DNA of 40,870 nucleotides from Faecalicoccus acidiformans. Its GTDB lineage: Bacteria; Bacillota_I; Bacilli_A; Erysipelotrichales; Erysipelotrichaceae. Location of the stretch: positions 1-40,870 of the forward strand of contig NZ_JACHHD010000016.1 of the NCBI RefSeq assembly GCF_014202635.1, in the 5' to 3' direction. A model generated the notes under the pieces. That model saw only the letters and a list, made by a program, of their open reading frames with translations, did not search any database and was not told the DNA's origin. Shown in pieces: positions 30,895 through 39,849 of this stretch. The first letter of the stretch is position 1; each line of letters starts with the position of its first letter. Position numbers and translations under genes: made by a program.

Positions 30895-31899
30895 ATGTTT
30901 CAAGAAGAATTATTACGGTGGTATAAACAGAATGCCCGAAAACTGGTCTTCCGGCAAAAAAAAGAAGCGTATTCGATTTGGGTTTCCGAAATCATGGCGC
31001 AACAAACCCGAATTGAAGCCATGCTTCCTTACTATGAGCGCTTTATAGAGCGATATCCGAATCTGAAGAGTTTGGCGCAAGCTGAAGATGATGATCTGGT
31101 TAAGATCTGGCAAGGCCTGGGCTATTATAATCGGGTGCGAAATATGAAAAGGTGCGCGATTCAATGCGTTGAACAATTTCAGGGTCAGTTTCCCAAGACC
31201 AAAAAAGAATTATGCAAACTGCCGGGCATTGGAGAATATACAGCAGGAGCGATTGCTTCGATCGCATTTGATGAAAAAGTCAGTGCTGTGGATGGGAATG
31301 TAATTCGTGTCTTTTCTCGTTTTTATCATATTACAGATGATGTTTCCCAGATGAGTACCAAAAAAAAGATTACAGAATTGGTGAATGCTTCTTTGACAGA
31401 ACCTATCAGCGATTATAACCAGGCATTGATGGAATTAGGGGCCTTGGTCTGCATTCCAAAAAATCCAAGATGCGCAGCCTGTCCAATTCAAAAGGAGTGC
31501 CAGTCTTATGCATATGGTGATGCGGATAGTCTTCCTGTTTTGGCAAAAAAGAAACCTAGGCGAGTTGAAAACCCAACTTTTTATATTTGGGTCTGTCAAG
31601 ACAAGATCCATTTAAAAAAACGTTCTCAAAAAGGACTATTGGCGGGCTTGTTTGGCTTTGATGAAACTCTTCCCGAAGCGGTAGAAGAAAAAAGATCGCT
31701 GGAGCCATATACCCACATTTTTTCCCATGTCGAATGGCATATGAAAGGAATTGTCTGTTTTGTAAAAGAAAAGAGCGAAGACTTTTATTCCTTGAGTCAG
31801 ATCCATGATAAAGTGTCGATTCCCAGTGCTTTTCAGCCCTTCTTAAAACAAACAGAAAAAATTATAAAGGAGAGAGAAAAATGCCAGAAATCATTATAG
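30895..31899 (+). CDS. mutY: A/G-specific adenine DNA glycosylase
   Basis: MutY removes A mispaired with 8-oxoG. Motifs: [19 protein letters not shown] (catalytic Glu region), helix-hairpin-helix [17 protein letters not shown] with the catalytic Asp in [13 protein letters not shown], the 4Fe-4S cluster cysteines in [17 protein letters not shown], and a C-terminal Nudix-like 8-oxoG domain ([20 protein letters not shown] and following). 334 residues. The ATG at 30895 gives the normal family N-terminus, but there is no SD: it directly follows the manA terminator, and no -10 is evident. luxS starts 19 bases before its end. Confidence 0.94.
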   Translation: MFQEELLRWYKQNARKLVFRQKKEAYSIWVSEIMAQQTRIEAMLPYYERFIERYPNLKSLAQAEDDDLVKIWQGLGYYNRVRNMKRCAIQCVEQFQGQFPKTKKELCKLPGIGEYTAGAIASIAFDEKVSAVDGNVIRVFSRFYHITDDVSQMSTKKKITELVNASLTEPISDYNQALMELGALVCIPKNPRCAACPIQKECQSYAYGDADSLPVLAKKKPRRVENPTFYIWVCQDKIHLKKRSQKGLLAGLFGFDETLPEAVEEKRSLEPYTHIFSHVEWHMKGIVCFVKEKSEDFYSLSQIHDKVSIPSAFQPFLKQTEKIIKEREKCQKSL

Positions 31900-32357
31900 A
31901 GAGTTTTACTTTAGATCATACTAAAGTCCAAGCCCCTTATGTGCGTTTGATTGATACGGAATCAGGAGAGCATGGAGATATTATCTCTAATTACGATGTG
32001 CGCCTTTGTCAACCAAATCAAGAAGAGATCCCGACAGGGGCCATGCATACATTAGAACATCTTCTAGCGTTATATTTACGTCCTAGAGTCCCAGGTTATA
32101 TCGATTGTTCACCATTTGGATGCCGAACGGGATTCCACCTGTTATGCTGGAAAGAACATGATCCTCAAGATATCGCGGTGGCATTAAAAGAAAGCTTGCA
32201 GGAAATCGTGAAGACAACTTGGGAACAGGTTCCGGGAACAAAGGAAAAAGAATGCGGGAATTATCGGGATCATTCTTTGTTTGGCGCCCAAGAATGGGCT
32301 AAAAAGATTTTGGAAAAAGGGATCTCGTATGATCCTTATGAAAGAAAAACCGTATGA
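31881..32357 (+). CDS. luxS: S-ribosylhomocysteine lyase (AI-2 synthesis)
   Basis: LuxS cleaves S-ribosylhomocysteine to homocysteine and DPD, the AI-2 precursor. The 158 residues carry the metal ligands His56 and His60 in MHTLEHLLA and Cys125 in ECGNYRDHS, the catalytic Cys81 in FGCRTGFHL, and the N-terminal [22 protein letters not shown] precedes the ATG. It overlaps mutY by 19 bases and the PfkB kinase by 4. Confidence 0.97.
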   Translation: MPEIIIESFTLDHTKVQAPYVRLIDTESGEHGDIISNYDVRLCQPNQEEIPTGAMHTLEHLLALYLRPRVPGYIDCSPFGCRTGFHLLCWKEHDPQDIAVALKESLQEIVKTTWEQVPGTKEKECGNYRDHSLFGAQEWAKKILEKGISYDPYERKTV

Positions 32358-33190
32358 GTGAAAAGCTCATATTGGCCTCTTGCACATGTGACGTTATTCT
32401 TTATGTAGATCATCTGCCTTTGACGTGTCAGGATGTCAAGGTAAAGAAGCGCGAAACTAAGATAGGAGGCTGCGGATATCATGTAGCCAAAGCCTGTGAA
32501 CAAAGCCTATTGGCTTGCCCTTGCGGGACGGGCATGTATGGAGAATTTGTTAAACAAGCGCTTTTACAAGAGGATTTGTCTTTTTACTGCCCACAGGTCT
32601 TAGAAGAAAATGGAGTTTGTTTTTGTTTGATTGAGCCAAACGGGGAGCGCACTTTTATGGCCAATCATGGGGCAGAATATCATTTTTCACCAGATATCCT
32701 GGAAGATCTTCCCGAAACCGAATGGGTCTATGTATCTGGGATTGACTTAGAGGAAAAACAAAATCATTGCATAATTGAATATCTTAAAGATAAAAAACGA
32801 AATGTTTTCTTTTCGCCGGGTCCGCGTGTTGATCAGATTTCATCGGTTTTAGAAGAAATGTTGACATTACATCCTGTTTTGCATATGAACAAAGAAGAAT
32901 GTGAGGCTTGGACAGGACAGGAGTTCAAAAAAGGGATGGAGATGCTATGGCAGAAAACCCGGAAACTTGTGATTGTCACCGATGCGGCCAGAGGCTCTTA
33001 TGCATATGATCATAAGCTGGTTTATGTTCCGGCCCAGCCTGTCCGATCTGAAAATGTGACAGGCGCCGGGGATACTCATGCGGGCAGCTGCTTAGATGGC
33101 TTGTCACAAAATCTGGATCTAGAGACGATGTTGGAAAGGGCAAATCAAAAAGCCAAAGAAAAGATTACTAAGAAAGAAGGAGTACGATGA
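32354..33190 (+). CDS. PfkB-family carbohydrate kinase
   Basis: At 278 residues, the N-terminal [13 protein letters not shown] (sugar-binding glycines), [24 protein letters not shown] and the anion-hole/catalytic signature [17 protein letters not shown] place it in the ribokinase/PfkB family. The substrate is unknown. Its ATG overlaps the luxS stop (4 bases), a coupling that could hint at a ribose-like or AI-2-related sugar, but this is only a guess. It overlaps crcB by 4 bases. Confidence 0.9.
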   Translation: MSEKLILASCTCDVILYVDHLPLTCQDVKVKKRETKIGGCGYHVAKACEQSLLACPCGTGMYGEFVKQALLQEDLSFYCPQVLEENGVCFCLIEPNGERTFMANHGAEYHFSPDILEDLPETEWVYVSGIDLEEKQNHCIIEYLKDKKRNVFFSPGPRVDQISSVLEEMLTLHPVLHMNKEECEAWTGQEFKKGMEMLWQKTRKLVIVTDAARGSYAYDHKLVYVPAQPVRSENVTGAGDTHAGSCLDGLSQNLDLETMLERANQKAKEKITKKEGVR

Positions 33191-33549
33191 TCGATTGCTT
33201 TGCAGTAGGATTAGGCGGGTTTTTAGGATCTGTTTTGCGATATCTGGCGGGAAAGATACCGTTGGAAACGCATGGTTTTCCGGTTCATACACTTTGTATC
33301 AATGTAATTGGTTCTTTTGTGATTGGGTGTATTGCCTGTCTTGTTTCAAAGAATCCGCATATAGACCCACGATGGATCTTGTTTTTTAAAGTGGGAATCT
33401 GCGGCGGGTTTACCACTTTTTCTACCTTCTCTTTAGAAACACAACAATTGATGCATACAGGGCAATATATGATGGCTGCACTCTATATACTTCTCAGTAT
33501 GATTTTAGGTGTATTTGCCGTATTCGCTTCACAATGGATCATCAAATAA
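33187..33549 (+). CDS. crcB: Fluoride channel CrcB/Fluc
   Basis: The 120-residue four-TM protein has the Fluc pattern GLGGFLGSVLRYLAG, LCINVIGSFVIGC (pore Asn) and GICGGFTTFSTFSLE (the Phe track and Na+ site). Fluc works as an antiparallel dual-topology dimer, so one gene is enough for a homodimer. It is the last gene of the mutY-luxS-kinase-crcB run, overlapping the kinase by 4 bases; no fluoride riboswitch is seen upstream. Confidence 0.95.
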   Translation: MIDCFAVGLGGFLGSVLRYLAGKIPLETHGFPVHTLCINVIGSFVIGCIACLVSKNPHIDPRWILFFKVGICGGFTTFSTFSLETQQLMHTGQYMMAALYILLSMILGVFAVFASQWIIK

Positions 33550-33573
33550 ACAGGCAGCTCAGACTGCCTGTTT
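33548..33573. terminator. Bidirectional terminator between crcB and the XRE gene
   Basis: AAACAGGCAG (33548-33557) pairs with CTGCCTGTTT (33564-33573) around a six-base loop. The left arm starts in the crcB TAA (33547-33549), and the minus-strand XRE stop (33559-33561) is in the loop. Confidence 0.85.
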
Positions 33574-33786
33574 GTCGTCTTGATATTCCAAAATATCGCC
33601 CGGCTGACATTCCAGAACCTGACAGATCGCATTCAAAGTAGAAAAACGAATGGCCCTGACTTTCCCGGTCTTTAAATTGGATAAATTGACATTGGAAATT
33701 CCAACCTTTTCGGAAAGTTCATTTAAAGATATTTTACGATCGGCCATGATACGATCTAAACGTAATATGATAGCCATTGGATTCAC
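33559..33786 (-). CDS. Small XRE/Cro-type regulator (YozG-like)
   Basis: The 75-residue single-domain HTH protein (LDRIMADRKISLNELSEKVG followed by ISNVNLSNLKTGK) ends …ECQPGDILEYQDD, the typical tail of the short Cro/C1 group that accompanies DUF2975 membrane proteins. The preceding DUF2975 gene ends one base before its start, so they are one operon. Probably an autoregulator of the pair. Confidence 0.9.
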   Translation of the reverse strand: MNPMAIILRLDRIMADRKISLNELSEKVGISNVNLSNLKTGKVRAIRFSTLNAICQVLECQPGDILEYQDDKQAV

Positions 33787-34254
33787 CTACAAAGTCGCAT
33801 CGGCTTCATTTTGAAGATTGTAGCCTACTTCCAAAATCGAAGCTAACAGTATGAAAATGATGCCTATTAATAGAAACGTTCCATCGGCCAATACAAAATT
33901 TCCATAATGGCAAACTGTGATCACGCCTGGCTGATAATCTGGAATTCTCGGTATCACAAAAGCGGCGGTTGTCAGAATCGCTCCAATCAAAAGAATGCCT
34001 TTGGAAAAGATATCGGCAAATGACCTGTGTGTCCAGTAAAGCAATAAGATCGTAAAGAAAAACAGGATGATCACACTGCAAAATACCATTGTATAAAGAT
34101 ATTGCGCCCATCCAATATAAGACCAAACGCCTTGTAAAGTATCTTGAACGATCTCTACTAAGGATGAAACAGAACAACCTCCGGTAAATATTAGTGTAAT
34201 TAACAGAATCCGTCGCATCTTGCGTGTCAAAACTTGTTCAGATTTTTCTTTCAT
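33787..34254 (-). CDS. DUF2975 family membrane protein (YoaS-like)
   Basis: Four TM helices in 155 residues, around 15-33, 52-78, 84-105 and 122-146. The pattern HRSFADIFSKGILLIGAI is characteristic of DUF2975, as is the directly following small XRE gene. Function unknown. GGAGG lies before the ATG at 34254, and a good promoter (TTGATT, 17 bp, TATAAA) is at 34283-34311. Confidence 0.88.
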   Translation of the reverse strand: MKEKSEQVLTRKMRRILLITLIFTGGCSVSSLVEIVQDTLQGVWSYIGWAQYLYTMVFCSVIILFFFTILLLYWTHRSFADIFSKGILLIGAILTTAAFVIPRIPDYQPGVITVCHYGNFVLADGTFLLIGIIFILLASILEVGYNLQNEADATL

Positions 34255-34282
34255 GATGAATCCTCCGTGTTTCTATATTTTA

Positions 34283-34345
34283 TTTATATCCTTCTTGTTT
34301 ATTAAAATCAATAAAAATTTAATGATAAACGATAAAAAATTATCG
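34283..34345 (-). promoter_or_regulatory. Promoter of the DUF2975-XRE pair with upstream inverted repeat
   Basis: On the minus strand TTGATT (34306-34311), 17 bp, TATAAA (34283-34288). About 20 bases upstream of the -35, CGATAA and TTATCG (34330-34345) form a palindrome with a 4-base spacer, a candidate operator for the pair's own XRE protein or an element shared with the divergent secA side. Confidence 0.6.
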
Positions 34346-34410
34346 ATTTTCTACAATATATCAAGAGTTTGTAAGTTCCTGTGGGAATCCTAGTCTTCAT
34401 TTGAAAAATA

Positions 34411-34419
34411 TGCTACAAT
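34411..34419 (+). promoter_or_regulatory. secA promoter (extended -10)
   Basis: TGCTACAAT is an extended -10; no good -35 is visible at 17 bp. The predicted leader of about 40 bases ends with CAGGAGGA, 8 bases before the secA ATG at 34467. Confidence 0.5.
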
Positions 34420-34466
34420 GATATAGCGTCTAAATTTGTAAAAAATAAAATTCAGGAGGAATACCT

Positions 34467-36860
34467 ATGGGATTATTTTCAAATCTATTCTCCGAAGAAA
34501 AGCGTGAGATCAGTACATTAGAAAAGATCGCAGACCAAGTGCTGTCTCATGAAAAAGAGATGGAAGCTTTATCGGATGAAGAACTAAGAGAAAAAACGAC
34601 AGAATATAGAAATCGACTGGCTGATGGAGAGACTGTGGACGATCTGTTGCCCGAAGCTTTTGCGACTGCCAGAGAAGCAGCTTATCGTGTGATCAATGAA
34701 AAGCCATATCGGGTACAGGTCATGGGTGCTGTAGCCATGCATAAAGGCGATATTGCGGAGATGAAGACGGGAGAAGGAAAGACTTTGACCGCAACGATGG
34801 CCGTTTATTTGAATGCGTTGGAAGGCAAAGGTGTCCATGTGATCACGGTCAATGAGTACTTGGCGGGTCGTGATGCGGCTTGGATGGGTGAGATCTATCG
34901 TTTCTTGGGTATGAGTGTAGGTGTCAATAAACGAGAACTAAAACCGAATGAAAAACGCGAAGCTTATGCATGTGATATCACATATACGACAAACTCGGAA
35001 TTAGGTTTTGATTATTTGCGCGATAATATGGTCACTCGTGTAGAGGATCGTGTAATGCGCGGACTTCATATGGCTATTATCGATGAGGTCGATTCCGTAT
35101 TGATCGACGAGAGTCGAACACCGCTGATCATTTCCGGAGGGAAGAAGCAGACGGCGAACCTATATATACAGGCTGATAAATTTGCCAAGACTTTAACGGC
35201 TCCTGAATATGAAACGGATCGTTTTACGCATGAAAAAACGTTGATTTCTGGCGATTATGATATCGACGAAAAAACTCGTCAGGTCATGTTGAGTGAAGAA
35301 GGAGTCCATAAAGCGGAAAAGTATTTCCATATCAAAAACTTATATGATATTGAACATACACAGTTGGTGCATCATATCAACCAGGCGTTGAAGGCCAACT
35401 ATATCTTTACAAACGAAGTAGAATATGTTGTCAGTGAAGAACAAGAAATCGTGATCGTCGACCAGTTTACAGGACGTTTGATGCCGGGTCGTGCCTACAG
35501 CGATGGTCTGCATCAGGCCATCGAAGCCAAAGAAGGAGTTCCTATCAAGGAAGAGACTTCTACTTTAGCTACGATCACATATCAGAACTTCTTCCGTTTA
35601 TATGAAAAATTGGCGGGTATGACAGGTACGGCTAAAACGGAAGAAGAAGAGTTTTTATCGACATATAATATGAAAGTTGTCGTAATTCCTACGAATAAAC
35701 CAGTTATTCGTGTGGACGAAGATGATGAGATCTATGCCCATAAAGATCGAAAATATCGTGCTCTAGTGGATGAAGTTAAACGTTTATATGAAAAAGGACA
35801 ACCTGTCCTAGTGGGGACGATTGCGGTCGAAACCAGCGAACTCATTAGTCAGATGCTGAAAAAAGAAGGAATCCCGCATGAGGTATTGAATGCGAAAAAC
35901 CATGCTCGTGAAGCGGAGATCATCGCTAAGGCGGGACGTTTAAAATCGGTTACGATCGCTACCAATATGGCAGGGCGTGGGACCGATATCAAGCTGACGA
36001 ATGAAACTCGTGAACTGGGCGGATTGGCTGTTCTTGGATCGGAGCGCCATGAATCTCGCCGTATCGATAATCAGTTGCGTGGACGTAGCGGACGTCAGGG
36101 CGATCCTGGCTTCTCTCGCTTCTATGTCTCTTTAGAAGATAGTTTGATGGTTCGTTTTGGCGGCGATAAACTCCAGAAGATGTTTGAAAAACTAGGCGAT
36201 GAACAAGTGCAATCCAAGGCAGTCACTCGTTCAATCACAATGGCTCAAAAACGAGTTGAAGGTTTCAATTTTGATACGCGAAAACAGCTTCTGGACTATG
36301 ATGATGTATTGCGTCGTCAGCGCGAGATCATCTATGCTCAAAGAAACCGTATCCTGGAAAGTGAAGAAGTCCACGAAATGGTTCGTACAATTTTTGAAAA
36401 AGCAATCGAGCAGACATTGCAAGCCAATTTGCTAGATTCCAAAAAAGGGGAAGTAGACCCTGCTGGTGTCTGCAAATCTTTTGAAGTGATGGGAATGCAA
36501 GAAGAAAAGCAGATCAAAGTTGGCGAAATTGAAGGCAAATCTTATCAGGAGATCAAAGATTATGCAATCGATAAAATCTGGGGTGAATATGAAAAAGAGA
36601 TTCATCCTATGAAGAAACAATTTCTTCCGTTTGAAAGAACGGTTGTATTGCGAAATATCGATCGCAACTGGATCAACCACATCGATCGAATGGATAAGTT
36701 GAGAAGTGGTATCTACTTGAGAAGTTACGCACAAAATAACCCGCTTCAACAGTATGTACAAGAAGGATTCGATATGTTTGAGGAAATGAATCGTCGCATT
36801 GATCGCGAAATCACGTTCTTCTTATGTAAAGTAAGAATCCGCAGGGAGACAAAGGCATAA
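34467..36860 (+). CDS. secA: Preprotein translocase ATPase SecA
   Basis: SecA drives secretion through SecYEG. The 797 residues hold Walker A TGEGKT (101-106), the DEVD box in IIDEVDSVLIDESRTPLI, AGMTGTAKTEEEEF, the helicase motifs TNMAGRGTDI and LRGRSGRQGDPG, and the helical scaffold region with WINHIDRMDKLRSGI. The C-terminal zinc-binding SEC-C tail is absent (it ends …CKVRIRRETKA), which is common in some Bacillota. The stop overlaps the prfB start by one base (TAATG), the same gene order as in Bacillus subtilis. Confidence 0.97.
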   Translation: MGLFSNLFSEEKREISTLEKIADQVLSHEKEMEALSDEELREKTTEYRNRLADGETVDDLLPEAFATAREAAYRVINEKPYRVQVMGAVAMHKGDIAEMKTGEGKTLTATMAVYLNALEGKGVHVITVNEYLAGRDAAWMGEIYRFLGMSVGVNKRELKPNEKREAYACDITYTTNSELGFDYLRDNMVTRVEDRVMRGLHMAIIDEVDSVLIDESRTPLIISGGKKQTANLYIQADKFAKTLTAPEYETDRFTHEKTLISGDYDIDEKTRQVMLSEEGVHKAEKYFHIKNLYDIEHTQLVHHINQALKANYIFTNEVEYVVSEEQEIVIVDQFTGRLMPGRAYSDGLHQAIEAKEGVPIKEETSTLATITYQNFFRLYEKLAGMTGTAKTEEEEFLSTYNMKVVVIPTNKPVIRVDEDDEIYAHKDRKYRALVDEVKRLYEKGQPVLVGTIAVETSELISQMLKKEGIPHEVLNAKNHAREAEIIAKAGRLKSVTIATNMAGRGTDIKLTNETRELGGLAVLGSERHESRRIDNQLRGRSGRQGDPGFSRFYVSLEDSLMVRFGGDKLQKMFEKLGDEQVQSKAVTRSITMAQKRVEGFNFDTRKQLLDYDDVLRRQREIIYAQRNRILESEEVHEMVRTIFEKAIEQTLQANLLDSKKGEVDPAGVCKSFEVMGMQEEKQIKVGEIEGKSYQEIKDYAIDKIWGEYEKEIHPMKKQFLPFERTVVLRNIDRNWINHIDRMDKLRSGIYLRSYAQNNPLQQYVQEGFDMFEEMNRRIDREITFFLCKVRIRRETKA

Positions 36861-37961
36861 TGGAACTTTATGAATTAAAACAAGGAGTCAGTACTCACCT
36901 GGAGAAGCTTCGCTCTCTAGGTGAGTCACTTTGACTTACCTCAAAAAGAACAACAAATTGAGGAGTACGATAGACAAACTTTAGAAGAAGGATTTTGGAA
37001 TGATCAGCGTAAGGCACAAGCAATTATCCGGTCGCGAAATTCTCTAAAAGATATTGTTGATAACTACCAATCGCTGTTAGGACAAATGGAGTCCTTGAAT
37101 GAAACAGCCGATGTCTTAAAAGAGGAGATGGATATAGAGCTTTTAGAGATAGCTAGCGAAGAGTACTCAGAGGTTGAAAAACAATTTTCCGCTTTTGAGA
37201 TTCAAGTTCTTTTATCGCATGAGTATGATCAGAATAATGCGATTCTTGAACTGCATCCTGGTGCCGGAGGTACAGAATCTTGTGATTGGGCCAGCATGTT
37301 GTATCGCATGTATACCCGCTATGCCGAAAAAAAAGGCTGGAAAGTCACAGTGTTGGATTATCTTGCCGGAGAAGAAGCGGGCATCAAGAGTGTGACCTTT
37401 CTAGTGGAAGGAGATAAAGCTTACGGATACTTAAAGGGGGAAAAAGGAGTTCATCGTCTTGTGCGAATTTCTCCATTTGATTCCGGGGCCAGACGCCATA
37501 CCAGTTTTGCATCTTTAGAGGTGATGCCGCAGTTTAATGACGAAATCGAGATTGAAATCAAGCCGGAAGATTTGATCGTGGAGACCAAGCGTGCCAGCGG
37601 TGCAGGAGGACAGCACATCAATAAGACCGACAGTGCGGTTCGTATGGTACATAAACCGACCGGCATTGTGGCAACGTGCCAAAATGGCCGAAGCCAGCAT
37701 GAAAACCGAGAAGAAGCTCTGCGAATCTTGAAATCGCGCCTTTATCAGCTGGAAATCGAAGAAAAGGAAAAGAAATTGCGAGAGATCAAAGGGGAACAAA
37801 GTGCCAATGAATGGGGCTCGCAGATCCGTAGTTATGTCCTGCATCCATATTCTTTGATCAAAGATGTACGTACCGGTTATGAAACCAGTCAAGTTCAAGC
37901 TGTTTTGGATGGTGATCTGGATGAATTTATCTTTGCCTATTTGAAGAGTCAAGTTCAATAA
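36860..37961 (+). CDS. prfB: Peptide chain release factor 2, with programmed +1 frameshift
   Basis: RF2 reads UGA and UAA. Translation starts at the ATG at 36860 ([20 protein letters not shown]…), runs 24 codons to CTT, and meets an in-frame TGA at 36932-36934. A +1 shift on CTT-T (CTTTGAC) continues at GAC 36933 in the long frame to 37961, giving 366 residues, the normal size. An SD-like AGGTGA lies upstream of the slip site as stimulator. The body shows [13 protein letters not shown] (the GGQ-bearing domain follows with [16 protein letters not shown]) and the SPFDSG-type anticodon tripeptide region around [17 protein letters not shown]. Expression is thus autoregulated by RF2 level. Confidence 0.95.
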
Positions 37962-37982
37962 TGTATACAAAGCACTAAAATA

Positions 37983-38025
37983 AGAAAGTTTGTTCACATA
38001 TTCTTGGAATGAACTTTCTTTTTTT
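37983..38025 (+). terminator. prfB terminator
   Basis: AGAAAG…TTCA (37983-37996) pairs with TGAA…CTTTCT (38010-38019) with a small bulge, followed by a T-run to 38025. The right half of this terminator is reused as the promoter of the transketolase genes. Confidence 0.75.
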
Positions 38026-38032
38026 GTATACT
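38004..38032 (+). promoter_or_regulatory. Transketolase promoter embedded in the prfB terminator
   Basis: TTGGAA (38004-38009), 17 bp, TATACT (38027-38032). The -35 is in the terminator loop, and the spacer consists of the right arm and T-run. The ATG at 38053 follows GGAGG by 6-7 bases. Confidence 0.65.
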
Positions 38033-38052
38033 TGAATGCGTGGAGGTCGTTT

Positions 38053-38862
38053 ATGACAGAATTAGAACAACATGCATTGAATATACGAAAGAATATCCTG
38101 ACGATGGTCTATACGGCACAAAGCGGACATCCGGGCGGATCCTTGTCGGCAGCCGATATCCTGACCTCATTGTATTTCGAGGAGATGGATATCAACAAAG
38201 ACAACGTGGCAAGCCAGGACCGGGACCGATTTGTCCTGAGCAAGGGACATATCACACCGGGCTATTATGCAACCCTGTGCGAAAAAGGATTCATCCCTAA
38301 GGAAGAACTGAAGACGTTCCGTCAGCTGCATTCACCGCTGCAGGGACACCCGAACATGAACTATATCGAAGCAGTCGATATGTCGACCGGATCTTTGGGA
38401 CAGGGGATCTCGGCAGCCGTAGGGATGGCGCTGGCCAATCGGCTGGACAAGAACGATCATCGCATCTATTTTCTTTTGGGAGATGGAGAAAGCGAAGAAG
38501 GAGAGGTCTGGGAAGCGTGCATGGCGGCCGGTCATTACAAGCTGGACAACCTGTGCGGGATCCTGGACTACAACCATCTGCAGATCGACGGAAACATTGC
38601 GGATGTCGTAGGACCGGAACCATTTCCGGAAAAGTTCGAGGCGTTCGGATGGCATGTGGTGGAAGTGGATGGTCATGATTTCGAATCGCTGGCCAAGGGA
38701 TTCGAAGAAGCGCGGAACACAAAAGGACAGCCGACGATGATCATAGCCCATACGATCAAAGGAAAAGGGGTATCCTTTATGGAGAACAACTACAAGTGGC
38801 ACGGAAGTGCACCGAACCAGGAACAGTATGAAGCAGCTATGAAAGAGCTGGGAGGTGAATAG
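38053..38862 (+). CDS. Transketolase, N-terminal subunit
   Basis: The 269-residue protein is the thiamine diphosphate-binding half of a split transketolase: SGHPGGSLSAADIL (residues about 22-35), KGHITPGYYATL, GSLGQGISAAVGMALA, and the TPP motif GDGESEEGEVWEA…YNHLQIDG. It works with the downstream C-terminal subunit in the non-oxidative pentose phosphate path. Base composition is clearly higher in GC than in the neighbours, with CTG and GGC/GGA-type codons instead of TTG/TTA. The two subunits are spaced by one base. Confidence 0.93.
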   Translation: MTELEQHALNIRKNILTMVYTAQSGHPGGSLSAADILTSLYFEEMDINKDNVASQDRDRFVLSKGHITPGYYATLCEKGFIPKEELKTFRQLHSPLQGHPNMNYIEAVDMSTGSLGQGISAAVGMALANRLDKNDHRIYFLLGDGESEEGEVWEACMAAGHYKLDNLCGILDYNHLQIDGNIADVVGPEPFPEKFEAFGWHVVEVDGHDFESLAKGFEEARNTKGQPTMIIAHTIKGKGVSFMENNYKWHGSAPNQEQYEAAMKELGGE

Positions 38863-38863
38863 A

Positions 38864-39787
38864 ATGGCAATGGCAACAAGAGCGGCGTATGGGAAGGCCC
38901 TGGCGAAACTGGTACAGGAGAATCAGGATGTCGTAGTATTGGATGCCGACCTGGCAGGATCGACGAAGACCGGGGATGCCAAGGCAGTATGTCCGCAAAG
39001 ACATTTCGATATGGGGATCGCCGAAGGCAACATGATGGGAGTGGCAGCCGGACTGGCAGCCAGCGGCAAGATCGCCTATGCCTCCAGCTTTGCGATGTTT
39101 GCGGCCGGCAGAGCATTCGAACAGATCCGGAACAGCATCTGTTATCCGAATCTGAACGTGAAGGTCTGTGCGACGCATGCGGGGATCACGGTCGGAGAAG
39201 ACGGGGCAAGTCATCAAAGCGTAGAGGATCTGGCCCTGATGCGAAGCATTCCGAACATGAAGGTGTTCCAGCCCTGTGATGCCGAAGAGACGAAGCAGAT
39301 CATCGAAGGCATAGCAAAGATCGATGGACCATGTTACGTACGTCTGGGAAGAGCGAGCGTGGAAGATGTGTATGATGAAAGCTACCTATGGCAGCCTGGA
39401 AAAGGAAGCGTACTGAAAGAAGGAAGCAAGGTGGCGATCGTAGCGACCGGGATGATGGTGCAGGAGAGTTTGAAGGCCGCAAAAGAGATGGAAGGGATCG
39501 AACCGACGGTCGTGAACATCTCAAGTATCAAGCCGATCGATGAAGAGCTGATCAAGAAGCTGGCAAAAGAACACGAAGTGATCGTGACGGCAGAAGAGCA
39601 TTCCGTGATCGGAGGCCTGGGATCGGCGGTAGCGGAAGTGCTGGCCAAGGAAGGAAGCGGATGCCGACTGAAGATGATCGGGCTGAACGATGAATTTGGG
39701 CAGAGCGGAAAGCCGAAAGATCTGCTGGCCTACTATGGTTTGGATGCCTCCAGCATTGCGAAAAAAATACAAGAAATAGATCTTTGA
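38864..39787 (+). CDS. Transketolase, C-terminal subunit
   Basis: The 307-residue protein carries the pyrimidine-binding and C-terminal domains: [48 protein letters not shown] (the TPP-activating Glu), [33 protein letters not shown] and [19 protein letters not shown]. The ATG at 38864 follows GGGAGGTG by 6 bases, so the longer GTG start at 38855 is not used. Same unusual composition as the N-terminal subunit: 36 G/C in the 60 bases 39061-39120, against 28 of 60 in cysK at 40021-40080. The terminator stem flanks its stop codon. Confidence 0.93.
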   Translation: MAMATRAAYGKALAKLVQENQDVVVLDADLAGSTKTGDAKAVCPQRHFDMGIAEGNMMGVAAGLAASGKIAYASSFAMFAAGRAFEQIRNSICYPNLNVKVCATHAGITVGEDGASHQSVEDLALMRSIPNMKVFQPCDAEETKQIIEGIAKIDGPCYVRLGRASVEDVYDESYLWQPGKGSVLKEGSKVAIVATGMMVQESLKAAKEMEGIEPTVVNISSIKPIDEELIKKLAKEHEVIVTAEEHSVIGGLGSAVAEVLAKEGSGCRLKMIGLNDEFGQSGKPKDLLAYYGLDASSIAKKIQEIDL

Positions 39788-39809
39788 TTAACTTCGAAGA
39801 TCTTTTTTT
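39778..39809 (+). terminator. Transketolase terminator, stop codon in the loop
   Basis: AGATCTT (39778-39784) pairs with AAGATCT (39797-39803), followed by T to 39809. The TGA stop (39785-39787) is the first triplet of the loop. Confidence 0.85.
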
Positions 39810-39849
39810 GTTCATTGTGATACACTTAGAAAGAGGAGTGATGCGCATC

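Noticed and set aside
33195-33389. 64-codon frame inside crcB
   Set aside because: Wholly inside the clear Fluc gene, in another frame, without an SD.
33187-33549. A fluoride riboswitch for crcB
   Set aside because: The gene overlaps the kinase upstream, leaving no leader, and I see no riboswitch core in the kinase end.
38297-39217. Long minus-strand frames (108-156 codons) under the transketolase genes
   Set aside because: They are antisense to conserved transketolase motifs and exist because high-GC codon use removes stop codons on the other strand.
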